A stretch of 23,884 nucleotides of DNA, taken from Parvularia atlantis (Eukaryota > Opisthokonta > Rotosphaerida). Both the position numbers and the translations under genes were made by a program. The stretch spans positions 1-23,884 of the forward strand of contig CALSCO010002071.1 in assembly GCA_943704415.1 (NCBI GenBank), given 5' to 3'. The notes under the pieces are model-generated. The model was not told the origin of the DNA. It did not search any database and saw nothing but the letters and a program-made list of their open reading frames with translations. This document shows positions 1 through 12,577 of the stretch, piece after piece; position 1 is the stretch's first letter; every line of letters starts with the position of its first letter.

Positions 1-17
1 GGGCGGGCGGGCGGGCG
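1..17. repeat. GGGC tetranucleotide run
   Basis: Four copies of GGGC open the window. The run is cut by the window edge, so its full length is unknown. It lies upstream of the FHA gene and could be part of its 5' flank. Confidence 0.6.
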
Positions 18-129
18 TTGGCGCAGCGGCGGCAGCATTCACGCGCTGGCCGCCGTTGGGGCGCGGCTGAAACGCCTCGTCTCATCCGTGTCGCGCCCGC
101 GTCTCATGCCGCGCCTGCGCCGCGCAGAG

Positions 130-2243
130 ATGGCCGGCTTCGACATCCACGTCCCGCCAGAGTTCCAGGACATCAACACGGTGGTGATCCCGCAGGTGTG
201 TTCACCCGCGCGCGCTCGCGCATGCTGGCTGAGAGCGCACCGCCCGCCAGGCCAAGCCGTACGTGCTGCCGCCGGGGATATACCTCGAGCCGCTGAACGG
301 CACATTCACGATGCTCGAGGTGCGCAAGCGGAGCGTGCCTTGCCCGCCCAGTTCGCTGACCTGTGACCCGCGCGCGCGCGGCCGCGGCGCCAGGTCGACC
401 TCACTCACCCCGTCAAGCTCGGCCGGGCTAGCGACGGCACTTACAACCCGCAGTTTGTCGGCTTCTCGAGCAAGGTCGTGTCGCGCCAGCACGCGGAGCT
501 GTCGAAGCAGGGCAACAAGGCGCGCCGCGCTCTCGCCGCCACCGCGCACGGCACCGCGCGCTGACGGTCGGACGCGCGGCGCAGGTGTTCATCCGCGACC
601 TTGGCAGCAGCAGTGGGACGTTCATCGACAGCCAACGGCTCTCGCCCGCGGGCAAGGAGAGCACGTCGGTCGAGGTGCGTGACGGCCAGGTGGTGCAGCT
701 CGGCGCGGACTTTGCGCCCAACACGGACGACCGTGCGTGCATGGCCTGCCGCGGCACGGTGTGCGCGCTTGATGCCCGCGCCCGCAGCGACCCTGCGCTG
801 CATCATGTTCAAGCTCACCGTGCAGGCGCCCGACACGGCCATGACGCCGCAGATGCTCAACGCGCTCAGCAACCTGACGATGGTGCAGCCCAACGCGGAC
901 GTGTGCGTGCGCATGCGCCAGCGCGGCCCCGTTTCTGCGATCGCTCAATGCCCGCGCACCAGGCCGCACACGCGCACGCCGCCCGTGCCCATCAAGCTCA
1001 ACGGCCCGCGCGCTCTCGGCACACCGCCGCCGATGGGGTGCGCCGCTGCGTGCCGGACGCGTGTGGTCTCACACGCCGCACAGAAGCCCGCTGCTCACGC
1101 CCGGTGGCAACAGCCGCCCGGAGCTGGCCAACCTGACGTCGGCGATCATGCAGAAGCGGCCCTCGGTCGATGAGGCGATGCAGCGGAGCAGCCCGATCAG
1201 CGCTGTGCCGCCCATGCTCGGGCGCAAAGGAAGGCACGCGTCGCGGCCGCGTGCTGCTTCCGCGCGCCCTGACACGGGGCACAGCGTGCCGATCAACGTC
1301 GCGGGCTCGTTCGGCTCACTGCACCCGTCGTCGAGCTCAGACTCGATCTCGAGCGTGTCGTCGTTCAACCGGCAGGACGCCGACTCGGTCACAGTCACCG
1401 TGCAGAGGCACGTCGCCCCGGCGAGCGGCCCGCGGCTGCGGCTGACACGGGGCGGGCCGCCCCAGGGAACGCAACCTGCTCACAAAGGTGCAGGTGATCG
1501 CATCCAACGGCAAGGACGTGTTCTCGGTCAACGTGAAGGCGTGGGCGACGGGCAGGTGCGCGCGCGCAAGGCTGGGGCCCGCTCGCTCCGCACGGGCTTG
1601 GCTCACGCGGGCGGCATGCGCCCGCGCGCCAGGAAACTGCTCATCCAGGACCACCGGTGCACGTTTACGAAGGTGCCGTACATGGAGGTCATCCAGGACG
1701 CGTCGCGCAAGGACGGCACCAAGTTTCAGGTGCGCCGCTTACGTGAGCACGTGCGCACACTCACGCGGGCGCGCGCGGGGCAGGTTGTCAACCAGAGCGG
1801 CGGGGCGCACATCGCCTACATCGACAAAAAGGGCCCGAAGAGCTGCCTGGTCGAGGTGCGCCGCGTGAACGGCGCATGCGCGCGCGTTACGATGCTGAGC
1901 GCGGCCGCAGAGCGCGTGGGGCAACTTTGCGGCGAGTGGCGACTTTGACACCCATTACTTTATCCGCAACTCGATGACGGGGGTGCGCGCCCCTCGCGAC
2001 GTGCAGAGAGAGAGACGCGCAGAGTTGACGATCTTGTGCGGCAGGTCGAAGTGGCCGAGGTTGTGTCGTCGCAGACAAGCAAGAACATGGGCAGCGTGCA
2101 GCGCGCGCTGACCGTGTATCTGCTGCGGGACGTGCAGTTGCAACTCCCGCTCTCGACCGTGGTGCGTGCGGCCCCTTGCTGCCGCGTGCGCGACGCGCGC
2201 CGACGGCTCAACACAGGTCATGCTCACGCTCCTGCTCGACTGA
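130..2243 (+). CDS. FHA-domain protein with a beta-rich C-terminal region
   Basis: Multi-exon gene of roughly 470 aa. Exons include 130-195, 251-319, 394-519, 585-732, 788-902, 963-1037, 1084-1407, 1466-1555, 1633-1729, 1784-1855 and 2217-2243; phases agree across all but one junction. The FHA domain (phosphothreonine binding) spans about residues 40-150 and shows the GRA, SRQHAEL and IRDLGSSSGTFID motifs, ending in RCIMFKLTVQ. FHA domains with the SSSGTF form occur in fungal Dma/SLMAP-type signalling proteins, but I see no RING finger or coiled coil here. A Ser-rich linker follows, then a region (KLLIQDHRCTFTKVPYMEV onward) that might be a tubby/LURP-like barrel; that is a guess. Introns at 520-584 and 1408-1465 use GC donors. 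The junction near 1983-2022 is uncertain, and an optional GC-AG intron may exist at 1234-1284. The ATG at 130 starts the conserved text; 106 is an in-frame alternative. Confidence 0.75.
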
Positions 2244-2342
2244 AGAACCCCGAGATGCATCCCTTTCCCCCTCTTGGACCGCGCACGGCTGTGTTTGATC
2301 AGAGGACGACTACTCCGCGGTACACTTGCTTTGGGGTCAGGA

Positions 2343-2904
2343 TCAGTGCTCGACCTCCCACTCGGCGGGCGGCGTCCTACCATCGGCGTCAGTACGAGCG
2401 GAAAGAAGCAGCGCGAGCGTGGCACACCAGTTGCTCAGCGCGCGCCGCGGGGCCTGTTGGTGCGGCTGTGGCGCCGGCTGCGCGCCGCGGCTCGGTCGGC
2501 GCACGCGCACGCGCACGCTGCCCGCGCCGCCGCCGCCGAGGGGCGTGAGCCGCGAGCCGCGACGTCCGGCGTTGGTCGGCGACGCGTCCGGCGGCGGCAG
2601 GCTCGGGAGCGGGCCGAGGTCGCTCTCGCGCACGGCGACGTGGCGCATCGTGTTGAGGTCGGCGCGCGAGCGCGTGCGCAGGACGAGGTGCAGCGGCGGC
2701 CGGTCGCCGAAGAAGCGATTGAGCTTGGACTCGCGGCGTGCGGTCTGCGTGCGCGCGTGGGTCTGAGCTGGCCGACGCACGCGCGCGCGCGCAGCACCTG
2801 CGCACCACGTCAACGTCGGCCGCGCTGTAGCCCGACATCACGAGCAGCTCCGACGTGCTGCGGCGGTTCGGCGAGGCGGCGGCGGCGGGGTTGGGGCGCT
2901 CCAT
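2343..2904 (-). CDS. Small protein with a KLNRFFGDRPP motif
   Basis: Two-exon gene: exon 1 2904-2806 (33 codons), intron 2805-2745 with a GTGCGC donor and CAG acceptor, exon 2 2744-2343, giving about 166 aa. The N-terminus is Ala/Pro/Ser-rich and contains SELLVMSGYSAADVDV. Immediately after the splice comes ESKLNRFFGDRPP, then LNTMRHVAVRESDLGPLPS and a low-complexity Gly/Arg/Pro tail. The K-L-x-x-F-F-G-x-R-P-P motif resembles a short conserved element I associate with fungal MAPKKKs of the BCK1/Mkh1 type, where it lies N-terminal to the kinase. No kinase domain is present here. The function is unknown. The gene lies 99 bp past the FHA stop (convergent) and 230 bp downstream of the P450 stop. 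Long plus-strand frames over this stretch have no recognisable content. Confidence 0.5.
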
Positions 2905-3134
2905 GCTGCGCGGCTGAAACGCGGCGTTTTGAGCAAGCCGCGCACGCACCACAACCACCCGCACAGCCCACAGCCTCCCGCAACCAGCGTGTGCAGACAC
3001 GCGCCCACGCGCGCCGAGACGAAGCCAGCGAGCGTGGCGGTGACGACGCAGCAAGGGGCCTGGGAAATACGGCCCGATCAGGCAGGTTCGCCATCGCCCG
3101 ATCAAACGCGACTCGGCCTCACTCACAACCCAGA

Positions 3135-5643
<2,509 letters not shown>

Positions 5644-5753
5644 GACAGGCTTGGCTTGCCGACGGAACTCAGCGCACCAATCGCTTCCCCCCCCTCGGAC
5701 CTGTGTGCAGGTACGGCCCTTTGCACAATGGATGCAAACACACGCGCGCCCGC

Positions 5754-7722
5754 TCAGGCCTCGGCGCCGCCCACGCAGAAGCGGTCCTTGTCGACGAGCA
5801 GCAGCGCTTGCCCCGTCGGCTGCCACTGCAGCGCGAGCACGGCAAAGTTGGCGATGGGCAGCTGGTGCGCGCGCGGGCGTGAGCAGCAGCGGTCTCCCGC
5901 GCGCAAGCCTAACCTGGAGGCACTCGATGGACCCGAGTTGCCACAGAAAGACCCAGCCCGTGCCCGTGCAGAAGGCCAGCTGCGCGTCGGTCTCGATGTC
6001 GCCGCGCTTGTCGGTGGCCGCGCTGGCGCAGGCGCGCGGGGTTCGGCACACGCAGGCCACAAGTGGGCGGGCCGCACCCGCGCGACGGGTTCCACTTGAC
6101 CGAGCGCACGGGCTCGCGCGTGACCAGCAGCGCCACCTGCTTCAGCTGCGCCAGGTCCCAGATCCACAGCGCCGTGGGCATGTTGTCTGCGCGGCGCGTT
6201 CAGGCGAGGCGCGGCGGGCGCGGCGCCCCGGCGCACCACTGCGGCTGACGAGGAAGCGTCCCTTCGGGCTGAACTCAACTAGACCGACGCCGGCGCGCGG
6301 TGCGGGCTTCTCGTAGTCGGGTGCGACGGTCGGCAGGGTGATCTGCGTGCTCACGGGCTCGACTGCGCCCTGGTCCGTCACGCCGCGCTTGTGCGCACAC
6401 CAATCAGCGCACGCACAGCGGATCTGCATCGCGTGCGGTCGCTGGCGCGCAAACTCGGATGCGTTCTCGCGCGCCGTGCCGTCCGGCAGGAACTCGGTCT
6501 CCTTGTACACCTGCGCGGGGAGGGGACGGGCGTCATGGGCTGGTGCGGCGCGCGTGCGGCACACACCACCTCCGGCAGGCTCACGGCCGCCGGGTGGTTG
6601 AACTCGGCGCACGAGTCAAAGTGGATGTAGTCGAGCAGGCGCACCTGTGGCGCGGTCAGCCGCGCTGGCGGCGGCCTGCAGGGCACGCGCCTTTTCGTCG
6701 TAGCTACCGACAGCGACCACGCCAAGCGACGAGATCCGCGCAGTCTTGACGCCCAGCTCGTTGTCGTAAGCCGAGTAGCTCTTCAGGCACCGCCCGTCAA
6801 CACCATAGACGCATACCTTATACTGCGGCGGCACACGCGGTCACGCGCCTCCGCCGCTGCCGCGCTCACGCACCTCCAGGTACGAGTCGGTCACGATCAG
6901 GAACGCGCCGTTGGGCGACCATTCGATGCTCTCGAGCTCGTTCGTCTGCACAGGGAAGCGCTGTCGCGGGCGCACCTCAGACCGTGGACCACGCGTGCGC
7001 AGGGTAGCCCGGGCGCGCGCACCCGCAGCAGCTGCCACGAGCGCGTGTCGTAGATGCCCACGAAGTCCTTCGTGTCGCGTCGCTCAGCCACGGCGGCGTA
7101 GTACCCGTGGAAGCTGATACCTGCGACGGCGCCGTCAGCACGCGCGCGCCACGTTGCACGCACACCCTTCTCGCGCCGCCGCCCTGCGCACTCGAGGATG
7201 CCCTGCGTGCTCGAGTCGAGGAACCAGACCGAGACGCGCAGCTGCGCGGTGCGTGAGCACGGCACCGCCGACGATGCGTGCGCACCTCGTAGTCGGAGAA
7301 GACGAGCAGCGACGCCGACGTGGGCGCCCACATCGCGCGCACGCAGCTGCGCCGCGGCGGTTGAGCGAGCGCGCGCACTGCCCATCGATGCGCACCCGAC
7401 CGCGCTCTCATCGATGTGCGCGATCAGCCCCTCGCCGTCGCGCTGGAACACCTTCACTTGCGACGTCTTGTACAGGCCGCACAGCACCATCTGCCCATTG
7501 GGCGACCACTCGAGTTGCTGGCGCACGCGCGCATCAACGTGTGTGATGCGCCATGCCTGAGCGCACCTGCACGTCGTCGCCGCACGCAAACGTCCGCAGC
7601 TTCTCACCGCCATCGCCGCGCCATAGCGTCACGGCCGGCCCCGCCACCACCGCCAGCGTCGTGCCCGCCGGGTCCCAGCGCGCCAGCAGGCCCGTGGCCG
7701 GCGCGGGCTGCGAGAAGTTCAT
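5754..7722 (-). CDS. WRAP73: WD-repeat protein WRAP73 (WDR8)
   Basis: Multi-exon gene whose translated exons follow human WRAP73 from end to end. The start MNFSQPAPATGLLARWDPAG matches the family MNFSE start. It continues with QQLEWSPNGQMVLCGLYK, HIDESAVG, VSVWFLDSSTQGILE, GYYAAVAERRDTKDFVGIY, SWQLLR, ELESIEWSPNGAFLIV, YKVCVYGVDGRCLKSYSAY, GVVAVGSYDEKAR, VYKETEFLP, VGLVEFSPKGRFLVSR, PTALWIWDLAQLKQVALL, LAFCTGTGWVFLWQ and ALQWQPTGQALLLVDKDRFC. It is a WD40 propeller; in animals WRAP73 works with SSX2IP at centrosomes and cilia, and in fission yeast the homologue acts at the spindle pole body. An equivalent microtubule-organising role is inferred here. The protein ends shortly after VDKDRFC, so the extreme C-terminal tail is shorter than in human. 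The stop lies 110 bp upstream of the P450 start, on the same strand. Confidence 0.93.
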
Positions 7723-7727
7723 GTCCG

Positions 7728-7762
7728 TAACGGTCTATAATAGTTAGAATTCATATAGTAGC
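7728..7762 (-). promoter_or_regulatory. AT-rich TATA-like promoter element of WRAP73
   Basis: A short AT-rich island (tactatatgaattctaact on the minus strand) sits about 10-40 nt upstream of the WRAP73 ATG in otherwise very GC-rich DNA. Position and composition suggest a core promoter. This is inferred, not shown. Confidence 0.4.
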
Positions 7763-7801
7763 GTGAGCCAGCAGGCGATGTACGGGTTTGCCCGGCGCGG
7801 A

Positions 7802-8100
7802 TCACGGTGCGACAGGGTTGTGTGCGGCGGGCGGCGCGCGGCGGCGCTCGAGCTTGCGGTAGAGTGCGTCGTGGAAGCGCTGCTTGAAGGCGGGCGAGAC
7901 GGCCATGAGCAGCGCCGGGAGCGACTCGTACACGCGCCCCTCGTGCAGCTCGGCCGCTACAACGTATAGCCCGCGTTCGTCACGTCGACGAGCAGCGCGG
8001 CGCCCTCGAGCATGTCGAGCTGCAGGGGCGCGCCCCGCCACCGCCCTCGGCCGTCGACAGGGGAGGGTCGCCCGGCTGCTGTCTGACGCCATTTATCCAT
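7802..8100 (-). CDS. GSKIP-domain (DUF727) small protein, with a frame break
   Basis: From the ATG at 8100 the frame reads MDKWRQTAAG ... LDMLEGAALLVDVTNAGYTL and hits a stop near 7975. The next frame continues at once with VVAAELHEGRVYESLPALL, then MAVSPAFKQRFHDALYRKL and a stop at 7802. Together they cover the GSKIP domain: human GSKIP has an ELTEAGLRVVG strand and a YSLLDTLSPAYREAFGNAL helix pair at the matching places. GSKIP-type proteins bind GSK3beta and, in animals, PKA; the same domain also occurs in CLU proteins. About 100 aa is the normal size for the stand-alone form. The one-base frame change at the conserved TNAG/VV position may be a sequencing error or a real mutation. I found no splice pair that repairs it. 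The stop is 79 bp upstream of the WRAP73 ATG. Confidence 0.55.
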
Positions 8101-8147
8101 CACACTTACGACGGTGAGTTACCGATTCGCTTCACCGTCCATTCATC

Positions 8148-9750
8148 ATGGCAGTCGCTGCCCGCAGCGTGGGCTTCGTGCGCTGGCTCGCCACGCGCGT
8201 CACAACGCCCGCCGCGCCCACTGCGCGTTCGCCATTCGTGTACGGTGCCTCCAGCTTTGCTGCCGTACGCATTGGCAGGGATGGCGCGTTCTTCGTCGAC
8301 AACACGCGCTTCATCCGCACCGGCGCCGGCAAGTACTTTGTGCTCAAGTGGGCGGCGTGGGCGGCGACAAGGACGCGATCGCGACGCGGCTGCACGACAA
8401 GATCAACACCAGCATTCGTACGTGCGTGAAGAAGTACAAGTTTGCAGACGTCGACGTCAACGACAAGGTCGACGAGCGACTCGAACGAGGCCAGGCCGTC
8501 CATGTCGCCCTCATGGGCCGTCCGCTGATGCTCCTCATCGACGAGTACGACCGCTTCGCCAACAAGCTGCTGCTGGAAAACCCGTCTGCGTACAGCTCCA
8601 TCGTTGCTGGTGTATCGGGCGAACGTGGATCATCGGCTGGGCCCAAACTTGCCGGCTGCCGACTTCCAAGACGACGGGCTGCCGTTCCGCATGCTCACGG
8701 TGGGTCTCAGCCCCATGGCCCTCGCCGATGCATCCGGTGCCAATTCCATCAGCAATTTGACCTTTGAGCCTGGCCTCGCGGACGCGTTCGGCTTCACGAA
8801 GGCCGACCTTGAGGCGGGCATGCAGCTCCTCGTACAGGGTGGGCGCGTCCAGCCCGACCAGGCGCCGTCGCTGCTGGCGCTGATGGAGCAGTACTACAAC
8901 GGCTACAGGTTCCACCCGGAGCAGGAGAAGCAGCTCTACAACCCGACGCTGTGCCTGTCCCTCTTTGACAAGCTCTGGAGGCAGCCTGGCTTGGCGACAA
9001 AGCTGCTGGCTGCTGGTGCCACGCCCAGTGGCTCCGGATCGTCAGCCATTGAGCCAGTGATGAACGACCCGAACGTGGCCGTCAGCGACAGCGTCCTCGA
9101 TCTGCTTGCGCGCAACAGGCACATGGATGGCCTGGTGAGGCGGCTTCAGGTCGGGCCCGTTGCCCTCGATCATCCGAACGTCATAGAGCCTGCCCTGAAG
9201 ATGCGCCATCTGACGGACTTTGAGACGCAGCCAAAGAACTTCCTCCTCTCGCTGATGTACTACCACGGCGTCGTGACCTACGGCGACGGCTCCATTCTGT
9301 CTCCTGACCTGCAGATTCCAAACGCCCTTGCGCGCACCAAGTTCGTTGCGCGCCTCGTCGACTGGTGACTGCCACACCGAATCGCTGTGGAAAAGAAGCC
9401 TGAAAGGTCACCGTTTCAAGTTCAATCCGCTGAGGAGAGGAGGCTTCACATCGATCTCTGACAAACGGAATGAGTTCAAAATGTTCGTCTGACTGCGGCA
9501 CTGCCAGTACGGTCGGCGAACATTTCAACATCGGCAAGGAGCAGGTGCAGGACTACGGTCGCCTGTTCATGGAGATGCCACAGAATGTCGGCACCGCCCC
9601 GCCCAAGTTGCTGCTCATTACGTCGTTCTGGGTGACGCACGTGCTGGTCGAGGAGGTTCCGTTTAAGTCTGGCTGGGACGACAAGGTCATGGCCCGAGAG
9701 GTCACGGACAAGGAGGCCACGGCCCAAGAGGTCAACGACAAGCAAGCCGC
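8148..9750 (+). pseudogene. Decayed AAA-ATPase-like / PD-(D/E)XK family gene (PF09820-type)
   Basis: Intronless coding remnant. The first part (8148 to about 8345) has VYGASSFAAVRI and FFVDNTRFIRTGAGKYFVL, the usual start of this family. The Walker A region that should follow (a PRRFGKS-type motif) is missing. A second frame (about 8345-8625) gives GDKDAIATRLHDKINTSI and the Walker B-like MLLIDEYDRFANKLL. A third (about 8604-9368) runs through DGLPFRMLTVGLSPMALAD, the family signature YYNGYRF and SLMYYHGVVTYGDG to a stop at 9366-9368. The nuclease-like C-terminus is only hinted at around 9520-9750 (NIGKEQVQDYGRLF). Two frame changes, an internal deletion and an early stop argue for a pseudogene. 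Family members are common in bacteria and expanded in some fungi. Lack of introns in an intron-dense region suggests a recent arrival. Confidence 0.75.
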
Positions 9751-10033
9751 GGGCATTGTGTGTGGCTGTGTGCCGCCGGTGGTGTCGAGAGGTTCAAGTT
9801 GTGGGCAGACAGAACAGCCAGATCGGTACACAACAACACGCTCAATGTTAGGGCTGCGGGTGTGTGTGGGCGCGGCGCGGACGTCGCTCAGCAGGGTGTG
9901 GGGGCACCACTACTACTGACAGTGAGGGGGGGGGGGGCGCCTGATCATACCGAGTGAGGTCACGCGCTGACCGCTCTCTGCCTGGTGTTCTGCTCTTCAA
10001 GTTTGCACACGCACATCATCACTCGCGCACGTC
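9751..10033. other. Intergenic stretch with a poly-G run
   Basis: Between the AAA-ATPase remnant and the stop of the ubiquitin-like gene. It contains a run of 12 G at about 9926-9937. I see no gene, RNA or repeat family. Base composition is less GC-rich than the neighbouring genes up to about 9900, like the remnant itself. Confidence 0.5.
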
Positions 10034-10788
10034 TCACGCCTCAGGCTGCCCCGCCTCTGAGCGAGCAGGAGCGTGAGCCACGGGCGCACGGGCACACGGG
10101 CACGTACCGCCGGCAGCCAGGCGGCGCAGGTCGCCGTCGGTGCACTCGGCGAGAAACGCGGCGTAGCCAACGCGCGCGTTGCTGAGCACCTGCGAGCGCG
10201 CAGCCCAGCAGTGAGCAGCAAGCGAGCGGGCGTGCAGCGCAGTGTGGGCGCACCTTGCCCGCTTCCGCCTGCGATGTGAGCGTCCCGCGCAGCAAGAGGG
10301 CGAGTGCAGTGAAAAAGTCGGCCGAGCTGTCGGCACGCGGCTTGCGGAAGAGGTACAGGGGCGCATCGGTGTCGACGCCGGCCTCGGCCAGCCGCTGCGA
10401 GTCGCGCAGGACGCGGCCGCGCAGGACGATGCGCTGCTCGGCGACGGCGATCCTGCTCGCGGCGTGCGCGCGTCGCGTCACCCCGGCGCGGTCGCGGCCA
10501 TCGGGCGGTAGCGCACCCGCTCAGCGGCTGCAGGCGCTGCTTGAGCGCGAGGACCGTGTCGCCCGCGCCGACGACGGCCTCGTGCGGCTGCGCCCGCCGC
10601 AGCACGCGCACGCGCAGCGTCATGGTCCGTGCCGGCTCGCGCGGCTCGGTGCGCGCGCGCTTGGCTGGGCCCGCCGCGGGCGCGCCGCTGCCGGCCACCT
10701 CGGGCGCGACCCAGTCGCTCGGGCGGACGAGCGGGAGCGGCAGGACGTCGCGGACGAACGCTTTGCAGAACGCGACCTCGTCCGCCAT
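10034..10788 (-). CDS. Ubiquitin-like domain protein
   Basis: Four-exon gene. The N-terminal segment MADEVAFCKAFVRDVLPLP is followed by a basic stretch (PAKRARTEP) and then a ubiquitin-like domain: TLRVRVLRRAQ, VGAGDTVLALKQRLQPLSG, an intron, EQRIVLRGRVLRDSQRL, AEAGVDTDAPLYLFRK. This matches the ubiquitin fold order (beta1-beta2, helix, QRLxxxGRxLxDxxxL, beta5). There is no C-terminal Gly-Gly right after the fold, so it is a type-II UBL domain rather than a conjugated modifier. The tail reads SADFFTALALLLRGTLTSQ, then VLSNARVGYAAFLAECTDG after an intron. An in-frame Met at 10623 would start exactly at the UBL domain and is an alternative start. The substrate or partner is unknown; a proteasome or autophagy adaptor role is only a possibility. 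Confidence 0.7.
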
Positions 10789-10809
10789 CGCGCACACGCT
10801 CTGGCAGTG
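10789..10809. promoter_or_regulatory. 21-bp divergent gap (bidirectional promoter region)
   Basis: The UBL gene (minus) and the 2PGK-like gene (plus) have predicted ATGs only 21 bp apart. If both starts are right, the 5' UTRs must overlap or promoter elements must lie inside the opposite gene. Using the inner UBL Met (10623) would widen the gap to 186 bp. Confidence 0.4.
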
Positions 10810-12515
10810 ATGCTCGATCACGTCGATGTCACCGAGGCCGATCCGGGGCCGGGGTGCCGCCGGTGGCGGTACAGCGCGCACCACGTGCAGCACATCCTCC
10901 AGTTCATGGGCTGCAAGCAGATCCGTGCGCTGCGCATCACCGGTGCGCGCCGCCTGTGTGCGCGCGTGGGGCTCGCTTGACGCGCGCCCGCGCGACAGAG
11001 ATGGTGTTTGACGAGCTTGCGCGACGCGGATGGGGCGCGCGGCAGGAGCCCGTGCCGCTCGCCACTTTCCTCGAGGTGTGCGCGCCGGCCGTGAGCGTGC
11101 GCTCGTGCCTGCGGCCGACCGTGTGTGCGCGCCGCAGATCGTCGGGCACGCGCTGATGGAGCTCGGCTATGCCTGGAGTGTGCTCGAGCGCGACTTCCGC
11201 ATCGCCCGGCGCGTCACCGGCCAGCGGCAGTCGCTCTGCATCCTGCTCGGCGGCACGTCCGGCTGCGGCAAGGCGCGCTGACCACCGCGGTGCCATGCTT
11301 GGCTGCTGACGCGTCTGCGCCGCAGTCGACGCTCGGGTCGCTGCTGGCGAGCCGTTTGGGCATCACGACCGTGCTGTCGACCGACAACCTGCGGCACCTG
11401 GCGCGCAGCTTTGTGTCGCGCGAGGACGACCCCGTGCTCTGGGCGTCGTCGTACGACGCGGGCGAGGCGCTGGCCAGCAGCACGGTGCCGGCGGGCGGCG
11501 ATCAGCGGGTGTGCACCGCCGCTTGTGCACCCATGTACGCCCACACGCGCCCGCACGCAGGTGATCGAGGGCTACGAGGCACAGAACCAGCGGCTGTACG
11601 CCAAGATCGAGGAGACGATCGCGCGCTTCGAGCGGCGGCACGAGTCGCTTGTGATGGAGGTGCGCACACGCCGCGGACGGCAGCTGTGCGACGTGTGACG
11701 CGCGGACGCAGGGCGTGCACCTATCGGTGGCCACGACGGTCGAGCTGATGCGTCGGCACCGCTCGTGCATCCCGTTTTTGATCTTCATCAGCAATGAGGC
11801 GCGCACACGCGCGTGTGCACGAGTGTGTGCTGACGACCGCGCCGCAGGCCAAGCACACCGAGCGCTTCGCCATCCGCGCCAAGTACATGACGCTCGAGCC
11901 GCGCCTGAACAAGTACGTCAAGTACTTCTCCAACATCCGCACGATCCAGGACCACCTCTGTCGCCAGGCCGACCAGGCGCAGGTGCTCGCAGCGGCGCAG
12001 GGTGCACACGGCGCGGCTGACGAGTGCGTAGATCCCGAAGGTCGACAACACCAACGTCGACCGCAGCCTCGCGATCATCCACCAGACGGTGCTGATGGCG
12101 CTGCGCTACCTCGACCAGAACACGGCGCTGATGGACGCCGGTTCGCGCGCGTGGCTCGTTTGGCGTGCGCGCTGATTGACCGCGCGCAGAGACCGGCCGG
12201 GCGCGCGCGCTGTGTGGTCTGTACCGCGAGATTGAGGACCGCACGCGCGGCTCCAAGGCGATGCTGCAGGTCATCCGCAACAAGGTGCGCGCTCGCTGGG
12301 CTAGCGGCGGCAAAAGGGCCTGACGCCGTGCGCCGCAGCGTCGCACGCTTTCGGATCCGAACTCAGGCGTGCCCGCGGTCGCGCTCGAGGAGCCGACGTC
12401 GCCCGGGCCGCCGCCAGCCGCGCCGCCGCCCGTGCCGATGCCGCACGCCGCCGCCGCCGCCGCGCAGTGGCTCACGCAGGGCTTTGAGTTCGATGCCTCG
12501 TCGCTGGGGTCGTAG
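10810..12515 (+). CDS. 2-phosphoglycerate kinase-like P-loop protein (plant LPA1 family)
   Basis: Exons from 10810 keep phase throughout (10810-10942, 10999-11075, 11138-11272, 11326-11508, 11561-11659, 11712-11798, 11848 onward, 12032 onward). The start [15 protein letters not shown] leads into [15 protein letters not shown]. The P-loop is [20 protein letters not shown], split by an intron between S and the preceding K. Then follow [72 protein letters not shown] and [15 protein letters not shown]. These match plant LPA1 (low phytic acid 1) and prokaryotic 2-phosphoglycerate kinase block for block. Plant LPA1 affects phytate levels; the reaction in eukaryotes is not settled, so kinase activity on a small phosphorylated acid is inference. 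The C-terminus is Pro/Ala-rich. Introns 11273-11325 and 11799-11847 have GC donors. RPS18 starts 62 bp downstream. Confidence 0.9.
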
Positions 12516-12577
12516 GGCGTACCGTTAATGATTGATGGATGGTGGGACGAGCGGCCTCTTTCGCGTACCCTGCAACC

